DNA of 64,000 bases from CAZGUX01 sp964529305 (GTDB lineage: Bacteria > Acidobacteriota > Terriglobia > Bryobacterales > Bryobacteraceae), in NCBI GenBank assembly GCA_964529305.1, contig CAZGUX010000009.1, positions 1 to 64,000 on the forward strand. Direction: 5' to 3'. A program made the translations under genes and the position numbers. Of this stretch, positions 1 through 8,281 are shown piece by piece. The notes below the pieces were generated by a model, which had not been told where the DNA came from, did not search any database, and saw only the letters and a list, made by a program, of their open reading frames with translations. Every line of letters begins with the position of its first letter. Position 1 is the first letter of the stretch.

Positions 1-21
1 GCATTCCCAGGCCCATCAGGA

Positions 22-91
22 CTCCCTTACGGTCGCGGCTCAGAAGGCTTAGTGGAATGTATCCCATGGAGTGTCCGCGACCGTAAAGGAG
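22..91. repeat. REP-like inverted repeat pair
   Basis: Two 17-bp arms face each other: 22-38 and 75-91 (CCGCGACCGTAAAGGAG). The reverse complement of the left arm, CCGCGACCGTAAGGGAG, differs at one base. The 36-bp interior has no obvious structure. The same core (GCCGCGACC then AGGGAGCGG) recurs inside the DUF2339 gene near 14.34-14.40 kb, so this is a dispersed family. The pair lies beyond the 3' end of the leftward sialidase operon. On the minus strand the left arm ends in AAGGGAG, followed five bases later by an ATG at position 16, so a further leftward gene may begin just off the window. Confidence 0.6.
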
Positions 92-136
92 CGGGGGTAC
101 CGTTGTGCCGTCAACGACAGACTGCCACCGAAGATC

Positions 137-1237
137 CTACTGCCTGATCCAGTCGAGATCAAAGCGAGCGAACGTAATGGTCTCGTAGGCCTGCTGGGCC
201 CCCTTCTCATACAACAGTCCAATCGTTCCGTCCTTCAGGACCGCAAGCGACGAGTACGCCGAAGGTCCTTCGTGCACGAGCTTGGAATGCTTCCACGTCT
301 TGCCGTCATCGTCGCTCAGCCGTACGGTCATCTTCACCCGCTTTTCCGCCGCCGGGTTGGAAAACAACAACCGCTTGTCTCCCCGCGTGCGCGAATAGCG
401 GATCAGGCTTCCCTGGCACGTGGGCTCGATCAGCGTTTCATCGAATACCGGGGCCGACCAGGTGGCGCCGCCGTCCTGGCTCAGCGACACCGAGCGCCGG
501 TAGCGCCTGGCGTTACTTCGCATGTTCAGCATCAGGGCGCCGCCGCTCAACTCGGCCACCGTGCTCTCATCCGTCATCTCGGAAGCCGATCCGCCCAGTT
601 TCCAGCTCTTGCCATGGTCGTCACTGTAGATGACGTGCGAGTAAAATCCCCTGTGACCCTTGACCTCGTGATCGCAGGGAATCACCAGGCGGCCGCTCCG
701 GGTCTGGATTCCATTGACCGGGCCGGTTGCGTACCAGGTCCAGTTGTCCGGCTTGACGTCCCGCGTGATCTCGACGGGTTTCGACCATGTGGCCCCGTCG
801 TCTTTGCTCGACATCACCCAAACCGTGCGAGTGCCCTTCGCGCCGGTCTCGATAATCTCCCGCTCCGATGTGTGGCCGGGATTACCGGTCAGCAACAACC
901 AGATCGTGCCGGTCTTCTCGTCCTGGACGGGCGCCGGATTGCCGATTGTATCGGGACCGTGATCCACCAGCGTCACCATAGGGCTCCAGGTTTGCCCCTT
1001 GTCGCTGCTTCTTCGAAGCACAATGTCAATATTGCCCGTGTCGCTGCGGGCGTCCTTGCGTCCTTCGCAGAGCGCCAGCAGCGTCCCCTTTTTGGTCGTC
1101 AGCAAGACAGGGATCCGATAGGTATGGTACCCGCCCTCGCCCGCACGGAAGATCACGCTTTCGGTGAGTTCCGCCGCCCCGGTCACCGCCGTAAGTACGG
1201 CGGCCAGCACTACCAACGCGATTCGCGTCATCCTCAT
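137..1237 (-). CDS. Secreted exo-alpha-sialidase (GH33-like)
   Basis: A 366-residue protein with an N-terminal signal peptide (residues 1-21, cut near TGAAEL). It carries the sialidase RIP motif (YRIPVLL) and five Asp-boxes (SSDKGQTWS, SKDDGATWS, SDDHGKSWK, SQDGGATWS, SDDDGKTWK), the mark of a six-bladed beta-propeller. GH33-type segments are present around the catalytic Asp (ARSDTGNIDIVLRR), the Glu (DESTVAEL) and a late Tyr/Glu (AYSSLAVL, GLLYE), so it may be active. The expected role is removal of terminal sialic acid or a related sugar from external glycans; the true substrate is unknown. It is the last gene of a three-gene leftward operon, 9 bp after the dioxygenase gene. Confidence 0.88.
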   Translation of the reverse strand: MRMTRIALVVLAAVLTAVTGAAELTESVIFRAGEGGYHTYRIPVLLTTKKGTLLALCEGRKDARSDTGNIDIVLRRSSDKGQTWSPMVTLVDHGPDTIGNPAPVQDEKTGTIWLLLTGNPGHTSEREIIETGAKGTRTVWVMSSKDDGATWSKPVEITRDVKPDNWTWYATGPVNGIQTRSGRLVIPCDHEVKGHRGFYSHVIYSDDHGKSWKLGGSASEMTDESTVAELSGGALMLNMRSNARRYRRSVSLSQDGGATWSAPVFDETLIEPTCQGSLIRYSRTRGDKRLLFSNPAAEKRVKMTVRLSDDDGKTWKHSKLVHEGPSAYSSLAVLKDGTIGLLYEKGAQQAYETITFARFDLDWIRQ

Positions 1238-1246
1238 CCCCTCTTT

Positions 1247-2023
1247 TTATAGCTCGTTCTCGAACGCCCGAACCTCTTCAAAGCGCGTGCTGCCTCGCAG
1301 GAGACGCCCCAACCGGGGCTTGCGTTCGTTGTATACCTCGACCGCGTCGGCATCCGCATAGCGCATGAACAGAATGCGCCGGTCGCGCCCGGACGTGTTC
1401 GGGCCGGACTGGTGCAGCATCCAGCAGTTCATCAGGAACGCTTCGCCCGCCTTGAGAAGCAGCGGGACCGCCTTCGACTCGTCCACCTCCATCCGGATCA
1501 CCCGGCTGGCATCCGGCAAGCCCTCGAACCTGGCCGCTTGTCCCTGCCGATGCGACCCGGGGATCAGCCACAGGCAGCCGTTCTCCACGTCGACATCGTC
1601 CAGTGCCGTCAGTGTAGAGATCGCGTTGTACGGATCCAACTCTCCGTAGCCGTTGTCCTGGTGCCAGGCAAACGCCTGCGTGTTTCCCTTGAGCTTGAAG
1701 GTCAATTGCGCGGTGGCCGCCTTGACGTTCGGGCCGATGATCTGCTCCACCATGTCGACAAGCGGCCCGTCGAAGTAGTAATCGCGGACCAGACGGGAAT
1801 GGTGGTGGACATCGGGCAGGAGGGCGTTCTTCAGCCAGGTGCCATCCGGATCGAACGCTCCTTTCCGCGTGCTCCAGGCCCCCATGACCTCGCTTCGCAA
1901 ACGGTCCAGTCCTTCATCCGTCAACGTTCGCCCGACCACCAGGAATCCCTGTTCGTGGTATTGGCCAATCTGCTCGCGCGTCAAAGCCGTGCGCACGAAC
2001 GGCGTCTCGATCTCAGTGTTCAT
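1247..2023 (-). CDS. Phytanoyl-CoA dioxygenase (PhyH) family protein
   Basis: A 258-residue cytoplasmic protein without signal peptide, the usual length for bacterial PhyH-family Fe(II)/2-oxoglutarate oxygenases. The iron ligands are visible as H-x-D in FAWHQDNGY and a distal His in NCWMLHQSGPN, followed by the Arg expected to bind 2-oxoglutarate (RDRRILFMRYAD). The loop LIPGSHRQG is typical of the family. Such enzymes hydroxylate varied small molecules; the substrate cannot be read from sequence. It sits between two sialidase-like genes with gaps of only 6 and 9 bp, so it is cotranscribed with them and may act on a product of glycan breakdown. Confidence 0.88.
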   Translation of the reverse strand: MNTEIETPFVRTALTREQIGQYHEQGFLVVGRTLTDEGLDRLRSEVMGAWSTRKGAFDPDGTWLKNALLPDVHHHSRLVRDYYFDGPLVDMVEQIIGPNVKAATAQLTFKLKGNTQAFAWHQDNGYGELDPYNAISTLTALDDVDVENGCLWLIPGSHRQGQAARFEGLPDASRVIRMEVDESKAVPLLLKAGEAFLMNCWMLHQSGPNTSGRDRRILFMRYADADAVEVYNERKPRLGRLLRGSTRFEEVRAFENEL

Positions 2024-2029
2024 TGTTCC

Positions 2030-3256
2030 TCAACCCCCGTACAGCCATTGCTTGTGGAGAACTTTGATTCTTGTCGCGTGTTGATTCAAGAACTCGCCAA
2101 CCCCGTAGCCATAGTCGTAGGCGATCGCCACCTCGTCGCCGTCGAAGACCACGGTGGGATAACAGATGCGGAGACAGCCCGGGCTGCGCGGGTAGCGCAC
2201 GCGATCCGCGGGCTGGCGATAGCCGCCTTCCGGCCGGAGCACGACGACCGGCCGGGCCGGAGGCTCGAGATAAGCGCGGTCATCCATGGATTCCAGGTTG
2301 CGATGGTGCTTCCAGGTTGTGCCGCCGTCGCTCGAGATCGCGGTGGAGAGGCGGTGCCGCGACAGTCCCGCCCCGATTTCCTCGGCCGACGCCTGGTTCC
2401 AGACCAGCAACAGGTCGTCGCTTTTCGGCAGCCGCACCAGCATCGGCGGCGTATACGAAGCCGCGACCCGGGTGGGCTTCGGCGCCGACCAGGTGACTCC
2501 CCTGTCGCGTGAGACGCTTTCGTAAAACACGCCAAGTTCCGTGCGGCCGTACATCAGCAGCGAGCCGTCGGAGCGCTCCTCGAGACTGGGCTCCTCGAAC
2601 GAATAGCAGCCGCCGCGTCCCTTGTCGAAGCTCACGAACATTTCGCTGAGACTGCGTTTCCAGGTCGCTCCTTCGTCGTCGGAATAGAACACCCAACTGA
2701 CGCAAATGCTGTTGGCACCTTCCTCCGAGTCACTCCCGCCTGACGGACTCACCCAGTTGAAAACCGGCACGGCCAGCCGGCCGTTCGACAGCACTCTCGC
2801 TCCGCTGGTCCGGCACAACGAGAAAACCGGATCGACGACCACCGGCGGCGACCATGTGGCTCCCCCATCGTCAGACGAGCGGAAATGCAGCGTACCGTCG
2901 CGGCCGGGGCGGGAAACGGGCCCTCCGTAGATCATCCCCAAGCGCCCGGACTTCATGTGGAGCAGGCTGAGATGCACTGCATTTCGCGCCGTCGGGATCG
3001 TGCCTCCACCCTTCTCCAGGACCGGTTGAGGGGAGCCCCAGCGGCGCCCGCGGTCCGTGGAAACCATACCATGGAGGGTCTTGTCCCTTCCGTGAAGCAG
3101 CCAGTAGCGCCCGTCCCGCAACCGCGTGAGGATCGCCTCGTGGACCTTGGACGCGGGCCCCGCCGCCAGGCCCTCGTAAAGCACCATTCCGGAGGACGCT
3201 CCCGCCCGGCACCCTGATGCCGCGGCAAGGGCAAGGCACCTTCGTCGTGTGATCAC
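2030..3256 (-). CDS. Sialidase-like BNR-repeat protein, probably exported
   Basis: A 408-residue beta-propeller protein with five Asp-box-like motifs (STDRGRRWG, SSDDGGATWS, SDDEGATWK, SRDRGVTWS, SSDGGTTWK). The N-terminus (MITRRRCLALAAASGCRAG) has two features of export: an RRR run resembling a Tat signal, and ASGC resembling a lipobox. It is more divergent than its operon partner at 137-1237: the RIP motif is not clear, although an acidic segment (FEEPSLEERSDGSL) sits where the catalytic Glu would fall. Enzymatic activity is uncertain. It is the first gene of the leftward operon and is divergent from the esterase gene. Confidence 0.78.
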   Translation of the reverse strand: MITRRRCLALAAASGCRAGASSGMVLYEGLAAGPASKVHEAILTRLRDGRYWLLHGRDKTLHGMVSTDRGRRWGSPQPVLEKGGGTIPTARNAVHLSLLHMKSGRLGMIYGGPVSRPGRDGTLHFRSSDDGGATWSPPVVVDPVFSLCRTSGARVLSNGRLAVPVFNWVSPSGGSDSEEGANSICVSWVFYSDDEGATWKRSLSEMFVSFDKGRGGCYSFEEPSLEERSDGSLLMYGRTELGVFYESVSRDRGVTWSAPKPTRVAASYTPPMLVRLPKSDDLLLVWNQASAEEIGAGLSRHRLSTAISSDGGTTWKHHRNLESMDDRAYLEPPARPVVVLRPEGGYRQPADRVRYPRSPGCLRICYPTVVFDGDEVAIAYDYGYGVGEFLNQHATRIKVLHKQWLYGG

Positions 3257-3352
3257 CGGCCGTTCTCCTTTCGAATCCCGATCCTTGGAATTCTCGCCAC
3301 TCGTAGTGTAGTCAAACGAGAGAGCCCGCCGCTGCGAGACGCTGGTTCCCGT

Positions 3353-3358
3353 TACAAT
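3353..3358 (+). promoter_or_regulatory. Candidate -10 box for the esterase gene
   Basis: TACAAT lies at 3353-3358 in the divergent region between the sialidase operon and the esterase. No good -35 hexamer is visible 17 bp upstream. If real, transcription would begin near 3365, which favours ATG 3384 over the in-frame ATG 3357 overlapping the box. A short hairpin (GCCGCC-AG-GGCGGC, 3366-3379) sits directly before that start. Confidence 0.3.
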
Positions 3359-3383
3359 GAAAACCGCCGCCAGGGCGGCCTCA

Positions 3384-5123
3384 ATGCGAATCCTGACTTT
3401 CCTGCTCGTTCTGCCCTTGTTCTCCGCGCCTCCGGCTCACGACATCCGCAATACTCACACGCCGGACACCAATACTCATTTTCAGATGCCCGAGCACAAA
3501 ACGCGCTCCGGGTGGGAGGCGCGCGCCGGGAAACTGCGCCGGCAAATCCTGGTCGCCGCCGGCCTGGATCCGATGCCGGAACGCACGCCGCTCAACCCGA
3601 TGATCTTTGGCCGCCTCGACCGGGGATCGTATTCCCTCGAGAAGGTGCTGCTCGAAACGATGCCGGGATACTATCTTGCCGGCAATCTGTATCGTCCGAT
3701 CGGGAAGTCCGGCAAGTTGCCCGCGGTGCTCACTCCGCACGGACACTGGACCTACGGACGGCTCGAGAATCAGCAGAATGGCTCCATCCCCCTGCGGTGC
3801 GTCAACCTCGCGCGCCAGGGCTACGTCGTGTTTTCGTACGACATGGTCGGCTACAACGACACGGTGCAGACGCCACACTCCTTCTCGGGCCCGCGCGAGC
3901 AATTGTGGAGTTTCGGACCCCTCGGTCTGCAATTGTGGAACTCGATCCGCGCCGCCGACTTTCTCGAGTCCCTGCCGGAAGTGGACGCGAAGCGGATCGG
4001 CATGACCGGGGCCTCCGGCGGCGGAACCCAAACCTTTCTGATGTACGCCGTCGATGACCGGATCGCCTACGCGGCGCCGGTCAACATGATCTCGGCCATC
4101 ATGCAGGGGGGCTCCCAATGTGAGAACGCGCCGGGGATGCGGGTGGGCGCATTCAACGTCGAGATCGGGGCGATGATGGCGCCAAAGCCGCTGCTGCTGA
4201 TCTCGGCGACCGGAGACTGGACGCGCAACACTCCGCGTGAAGAGTATCCGGCGATCCGCCACATCTACGAGTTGTTCGACGCGGCCGCCAAGGTCGAGTC
4301 GGTGCAATTCGACGCGCCCCACAACTACAACAAAGACAGCCGGGAAGCGATGTACCGATTCTTCGGCAAGCATGCCCTCGGCGAAACCGATGAGACAAAG
4401 TTCAAGGAGCAGACGTCCGGAGTGGAGCCGCTGCCCCACCTGATGGTGCTTCACGGCAGGACTCTGCCGCCGAACGCTCTGACGTACGAACAGATCTTCG
4501 CGCAATGGGTCGCCCGGTCCCGCCGGCAGCAGGCGGCGGCCAGCGAAGCGGACCTGCGAGAACGCCTGCGTCTGGCGATTGGAGTCGATCTGCCTGCCTC
4601 CGTCGAACAAGCGATGGATGGAGAGAAGATCACGTTGAGCACGGCTAAAGGCGAACGCATTCCCGGGATCTGGCTTCCCGGAACCGCGGGCGGCGAAGCG
4701 ATTCTCGCGGTACACCCGGAAGGCGCTTCAGCCGCTCGCGGGGATGCGTCGATCGGCCAGCTCATTTCGTCCCGTAAGCCGGTCCTGCTGATTGACGCCT
4801 TCCAGACCGGCTCTGCGATCGAGGCCCGTAACGAGAAAGGGAGCCATTTTCTGACCTTCAACCGGTCGAAAGACGCCAATCGCGTGCAGGATCTCGCGAC
4901 CGCCGGGTCCTGGCTACGGAGCCAGGGGCACCGGAACGTGCGAATTATCGGGCTTGGCAAGGCATCCGTCTGGGCATTGTTCGCCGCGGCCATACTGCAA
5001 ACGGGCCTGACCGCCGACACGAGTTGGTTTGCCGGTACGGACGACGATTACCTTCGCGACTTCTTTGTCCCTGGCGTCCAGAGAGCCGGTGGTTTGGACG
5101 CGGCCCGTCGTCTGGTCGATTGA
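3384..5123 (+). CDS. Secreted alpha/beta hydrolase, acetylxylan-esterase-like
   Basis: About 579 residues from ATG 3384 (an in-frame ATG at 3357 would add nine). The signal peptide reads MRILTFLLVLPLFSAPP. The first two-thirds is an alpha/beta hydrolase with nucleophile elbow GMTGASGGGTQ and a late His in DAPHNYNKDS, as in the acetylxylan esterase/dienelactone hydrolase group. A C-terminal region of roughly 150 residues resembles a second hydrolase core, but its elbow reads GLGKASVWA and it has no matching late His, so it is probably structural. The likely role is deacylation of plant or microbial polysaccharide outside the cytoplasm. It is divergent from the sialidase operon and 18 bp before the IscU-like gene. 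Confidence 0.8.
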   Translation: MRILTFLLVLPLFSAPPAHDIRNTHTPDTNTHFQMPEHKTRSGWEARAGKLRRQILVAAGLDPMPERTPLNPMIFGRLDRGSYSLEKVLLETMPGYYLAGNLYRPIGKSGKLPAVLTPHGHWTYGRLENQQNGSIPLRCVNLARQGYVVFSYDMVGYNDTVQTPHSFSGPREQLWSFGPLGLQLWNSIRAADFLESLPEVDAKRIGMTGASGGGTQTFLMYAVDDRIAYAAPVNMISAIMQGGSQCENAPGMRVGAFNVEIGAMMAPKPLLLISATGDWTRNTPREEYPAIRHIYELFDAAAKVESVQFDAPHNYNKDSREAMYRFFGKHALGETDETKFKEQTSGVEPLPHLMVLHGRTLPPNALTYEQIFAQWVARSRRQQAAASEADLRERLRLAIGVDLPASVEQAMDGEKITLSTAKGERIPGIWLPGTAGGEAILAVHPEGASAARGDASIGQLISSRKPVLLIDAFQTGSAIEARNEKGSHFLTFNRSKDANRVQDLATAGSWLRSQGHRNVRIIGLGKASVWALFAAAILQTGLTADTSWFAGTDDDYLRDFFVPGVQRAGGLDAARRLVD

Positions 5124-5141
5124 GAACCGGGGAGACGCAGG

Positions 5142-5507
5142 ATGTACAGCGAACGACTGCTGCAGCACTTCCGAAATCCCCGCTTCGTGGGAGAGTTGGA
5201 TCCCCCCGCGGTGACGGTGGAGGTCACGAATCCGGCGTGTGGGGACATCCTGAGGCTGTCGGTCCGATTCGAGGGCCTCATCGTGACCGAAGCGCGGTAC
5301 AAGACCCGAGGCTGCACGGCGTCGATCGCGGCCGGGGAGGCATTGTGCGAGTGGATGCGAGGGCGGGGCACCGGGGATCTGGCCGCGTTGACCGTGGATG
5401 ACGTGGATGCGGCGGTAGGCGGACTCCGGCCCGAGTCGAAACACGCGGCTGTGCTTTGCGTGGACGGCGTGAAGATGCTCTTGCGGTCGTTGGGCGTCCA
5501 GGGTTAG
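5142..5507 (+). CDS. IscU/NifU-N-like iron-sulfur cluster scaffold
   Basis: A 121-residue protein of the IscU/SufU fold. The three cluster-binding Cys of the family are present: C33 with D35 (NPACGD), C58 (TRGCTAS) and C106 (VLCVDG). The conserved Asp beside the first Cys is the residue tied to cluster release in IscU. There is no C-terminal Nfu domain. No cysteine desulfurase, hscAB or suf gene is nearby, so this is a stand-alone scaffold; it may serve a SUF system elsewhere. It follows the esterase by 18 bp and its last four bases overlap the convergent Hpt gene. Confidence 0.85.
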   Translation: MYSERLLQHFRNPRFVGELDPPAVTVEVTNPACGDILRLSVRFEGLIVTEARYKTRGCTASIAAGEALCEWMRGRGTGDLAALTVDDVDAAVGGLRPESKHAAVLCVDGVKMLLRSLGVQG

Positions 5508-5848
5508 ATGGTCTGAGCTTCCATCCTGAGGCGGTCCAACTCCTGGCGCAACAAGATCAACCGGGCCCGGCACGACGAGAGATTTCCGCCGCGCGCCTCC
5601 TGTTCCACGGACGAGAACAACGCTGCCAAGGAGGCTGCCCCGACATTGCCGCAAGCGCCCTTGGCGGAATGGGCGACCCGGGCGCATTCCGTTGCGTCGG
5701 CGCGCTCGAGCGCCGTTCCGAGTTTGACGATCTGGGCCGAGGCGTCGTCAACCAACTCCTTGACAATCTCACGCATCAACTCCGGATCGTCCAACGTGAT
5801 ATTCCGGAGCTGTGCCATGTCGATCACGATCTGTTCGGTTCCCGTCAT
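5504..5848 (-). CDS. Hpt (histidine phosphotransfer) domain protein
   Basis: A four-helix Hpt domain of about 114 residues with the phospho-accepting His in ARVAHSAKGACGNVGA, close to the family pattern H-x-L-K-G-x-x-x-x-x-G. It would relay phosphate between hybrid histidine kinases and response regulators, none of which adjoins it. I prefer the ATG at 5848 over that at 5857, because GGAGG (5860-5864) lies at a workable distance only from 5848. The gene converges on the IscU-like gene with a four-base overlap of the 3' ends. Confidence 0.85.
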   Translation of the reverse strand: MTGTEQIVIDMAQLRNITLDDPELMREIVKELVDDASAQIVKLGTALERADATECARVAHSAKGACGNVGAASLAALFSSVEQEARGGNLSSCRARLILLRQELDRLRMEAQTI

Positions 5849-5979
5849 GTCGCGCATTCCTCCGCTACACTCCGCGCCTGCCCCAAGTCTGACCTGAGTT
5901 TTGCATGATCCAGCTTCGACGCCAATTAGCTGTAATCCTTAGTACGAACTCCTTCGGTACCTATCGTTGTTGCGCTAAA

Positions 5980-5995
5980 TGCTGATTAATCAGCA
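5980..5995. promoter_or_regulatory. 16-bp perfect palindrome, operator-like
   Basis: TGCTGATTAATCAGCA is a perfect palindrome in the 242-bp divergent region between the Hpt and aldehyde dehydrogenase genes. A second nested pairing exists: TGTTGC upstream matches GCAACA at its right edge. The AT-rich centre in a GC-rich genome suggests an operator for a dimeric regulator, about 95 bp before the aldehyde dehydrogenase start. Nothing else in this gap looks like a gene. Confidence 0.45.
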
Positions 5996-6090
5996 ACATA
6001 GTCGTAGTCCTATGGGCCCGTTGCAGTCGCCGCTCAATCTGTGATTCTTAGTAAAGTAGGGCCCGGCGCCCGCGAAAGGTGGGGATTCTC

Positions 6091-7509
6091 ATGGAATATC
6101 CGATGATTGTCGACGGCCGGGAGGTCGGAGTGGGGCTTCGCCGCGTCATCACGGTACCGTACGACGGCAGCGAATTCGGGACCGTATTCGAAGCCACGCC
6201 GGAAATCGTGGATCGCGCGGTCGCGTCCGCGGCGCGAGCGGCCGGCACGATGCGGGAGATGACCCGTGAGGAACGCTCCACCATCCTTCGCAAGGCCTAT
6301 CAGGGGTTGCTCGACGACCGGGAGGGAATGGCGCTCACCATCGCCTCCGAGTCGGGCAAGCCCCTCAAGGAGGCGCGCACGGAGGTGGACCGCGCCGCGG
6401 GCACTCTGCTCTTTTCGTCCGAAGAGGCGCACCGGTTGGCGGGGGAGGTCGTGCCCATGGATGCCTCTCCGGCGGGAAAAGGCTACATGGCCATGACCGT
6501 CCGCGAACCGCTCGGGGTGATCGCCGCGATCACCCCGTTCAACTTCCCGCTGAACCTGCCCATGCACAAGATCGGACCCGCTTTGGCGGCCGGCAACGCC
6601 GTGGTTCACAAACCCGCCTCCACCACGCCCATTTGTGCCTTGCGCATGGCCCGCATTTTCCAGGACTGCGGCTTGCCCGCTGGTGCTTTGAATGTCATCA
6701 CGGGGCCCGGCTCCGCGATAGGCGAGATGCTGGCGCTGGACCCTCGGGTGGCCATGGTCACCTTCACCGGAAGCGCGGAGGTGGGCCTCCGCATCCGTAG
6801 CCTGGCGGGGATGAAGAAGGTCACGCTCGAACTGGGGAACAATTCGGCCGTGATTCTCGAGGACGACGCGGACCTCGCCCGCGCCGTCCCCCGCTGCGTG
6901 ACCGGCAGTTTCGCGCATTCCGGGCAGGTCTGTATCTCGATCCAGCGGATCTTTGTCCACCAGTCGCTCCACAACCAGTTCCTTGACCAGTTCACTTCTC
7001 TCACGCAAAAGCTGGTGATTGGAGACCCGCGGGCTTCCGACACCGACGTCAGTTCCCTGATTACGGTTGGAGAGGCGGAGCGGGTGGAAAGCTGGATCGA
7101 GGAAGCGGCCCGGGCCGGGGCGCGCCTGATGACTGGGGGCGATCGCACCCGCGCGACCGTGCGGCCAGCGGTGGTCGCCGAGGTGCCGGACACGGCCCGC
7201 CTGTCGTGTCAGGAAGCCTTTGGACCCGTGGTTTGTGTAAATGCCTACAACACGTTGGATGAGGCCATCTCCCGGGTAAACCTGTCTCCCTACGGTCTTC
7301 AGGCCGGAATCTACACGCAGAACCTGGAAAAGGCCTTTCGAGCGGCGCGCCAGGTTCATGTTGGCGGTTTCCTGATCAACGAGGTGCCTCAATTCCGGGT
7401 GGACCAGATGCCCTACGGAGGGGTCAAGTTGAGCGGAACCGGCCGCGAGGGGCCCAGGTACGCGATCGAGGAGATGACCGAGCCCAAGTTGATTGTTTGG
7501 AAGGTGTAA
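6091..7509 (+). CDS. NAD(P)-dependent aldehyde dehydrogenase
   Basis: A 472-residue ALDH-superfamily enzyme that oxidises an aldehyde to the acid. The catalytic Cys is C281 (SGQVCISIQR) and the general-base Glu is E247 in LELGNNS, where most relatives have ELGGN. The cofactor-binding segment ITPFNFPLN and the C-terminal motif PYGGVKLSGTGREG are intact. The GQVCISIQR form is typical of the lactaldehyde/salicylaldehyde-like ALDH branch, but the substrate is not predictable. ATG 6091 is chosen over GTG 6079 because AAAGGTGGGG ends seven bases before it. It stands alone downstream of a palindromic operator candidate. Confidence 0.9.
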   Translation: MEYPMIVDGREVGVGLRRVITVPYDGSEFGTVFEATPEIVDRAVASAARAAGTMREMTREERSTILRKAYQGLLDDREGMALTIASESGKPLKEARTEVDRAAGTLLFSSEEAHRLAGEVVPMDASPAGKGYMAMTVREPLGVIAAITPFNFPLNLPMHKIGPALAAGNAVVHKPASTTPICALRMARIFQDCGLPAGALNVITGPGSAIGEMLALDPRVAMVTFTGSAEVGLRIRSLAGMKKVTLELGNNSAVILEDDADLARAVPRCVTGSFAHSGQVCISIQRIFVHQSLHNQFLDQFTSLTQKLVIGDPRASDTDVSSLITVGEAERVESWIEEAARAGARLMTGGDRTRATVRPAVVAEVPDTARLSCQEAFGPVVCVNAYNTLDEAISRVNLSPYGLQAGIYTQNLEKAFRAARQVHVGGFLINEVPQFRVDQMPYGGVKLSGTGREGPRYAIEEMTEPKLIVWKV

Positions 7510-7663
7510 TGCTTTCCTGGGGTTGCGAGCGCTCTTAACCGTAATGTTCCGGTTCCTTACCGATTCGTCGAAACATCCGCCGGGAAATAGCGTATTCCTA
7601 CTCTATAAGGAACACTGCCTGCTCACCTTTCCGTGGGTGGCTCGTCTGAACCAGTGTTGGTTT

Positions 7664-8281
7664 ATGGCCCAGCAAGCGGCAGTGGTGGTAAGCGCGCGAT
7701 TGGCACCGCGACTTGACGAGAACGAGCTGATCAAAGCCGTCCAGAAGGGGGACCAGGAGGCTTTCGAGCGACTGGTTCGCGCCTACGACCAAAGTGTGAT
7801 CGGGCTCGCGATGAACCTGCTCCGATCGCCCGAGGACGCCCGGGACGCGTACCAGGAAGCGTTCCTGCGCGTCTACAAGAACATCCACACCTTCCGCTTC
7901 GACTGTAGTTTCCACACCTGGCTTTACCGCATCGTCACCAACATCTGCCTCGACTACCTGAGAAAGCGCAAGATTCGAAAGGAAGAACCGGCGGTCGTCC
8001 ACACTCTCGAGGGCCCCATGGACCGAACCTACGCCGTGGAAGAGGAGCGCGCCATGGGCGACCCTGAACGGCGGTATCATAATCAGGTCCTGAACCACCG
8101 TATCGGAGAGGCGCTGGAGGAGTTGACCCCCCGGGAGCGGATGGTATTCGAGTTGAGGCATTACCAGGGCATGCGGCTGAAGATGATTGGACAGATTCTC
8201 GGGACCAGCGAGGAGGCAGCCAAGAACTGCCTGTTCCGGGCGACCCAGAAGATGCGCACCGTTCTGGGAGAGTTCGCATGA
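7664..8281 (+). CDS. ECF RNA polymerase sigma factor
   Basis: A 205-residue sigma factor with regions 2 and 4 only. Region 2 is visible as DARDAYQEAFLRVYKN and TWLYRIVTNICLDYLRKRK, region 4 as LEELTPRERMVFELRHYQGM followed by a helix-turn-helix. ATG 7664 (MAQQAAVV) starts the conserved part; the upstream in-frame extension runs into the previous gene and is not sigma-like. GGAAC, the usual ECF -35 core, occurs at 7609-7613 and may mark autoregulation, though the -10 is unclear. The next gene, an anti-sigma factor, starts inside its stop codon (ATGA overlap), so the two are translationally coupled. Confidence 0.93.
   Translation: MAQQAAVVVSARLAPRLDENELIKAVQKGDQEAFERLVRAYDQSVIGLAMNLLRSPEDARDAYQEAFLRVYKNIHTFRFDCSFHTWLYRIVTNICLDYLRKRKIRKEEPAVVHTLEGPMDRTYAVEEERAMGDPERRYHNQVLNHRIGEALEELTPRERMVFELRHYQGMRLKMIGQILGTSEEAAKNCLFRATQKMRTVLGEFA

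Noticed and set aside
7604..7609. TATAAG as a sigma-70 -10 box before the ECF sigma gene
   Set aside because: No -35 hexamer at a suitable distance; the overlapping GGAAC is more telling, and neither is decisive.
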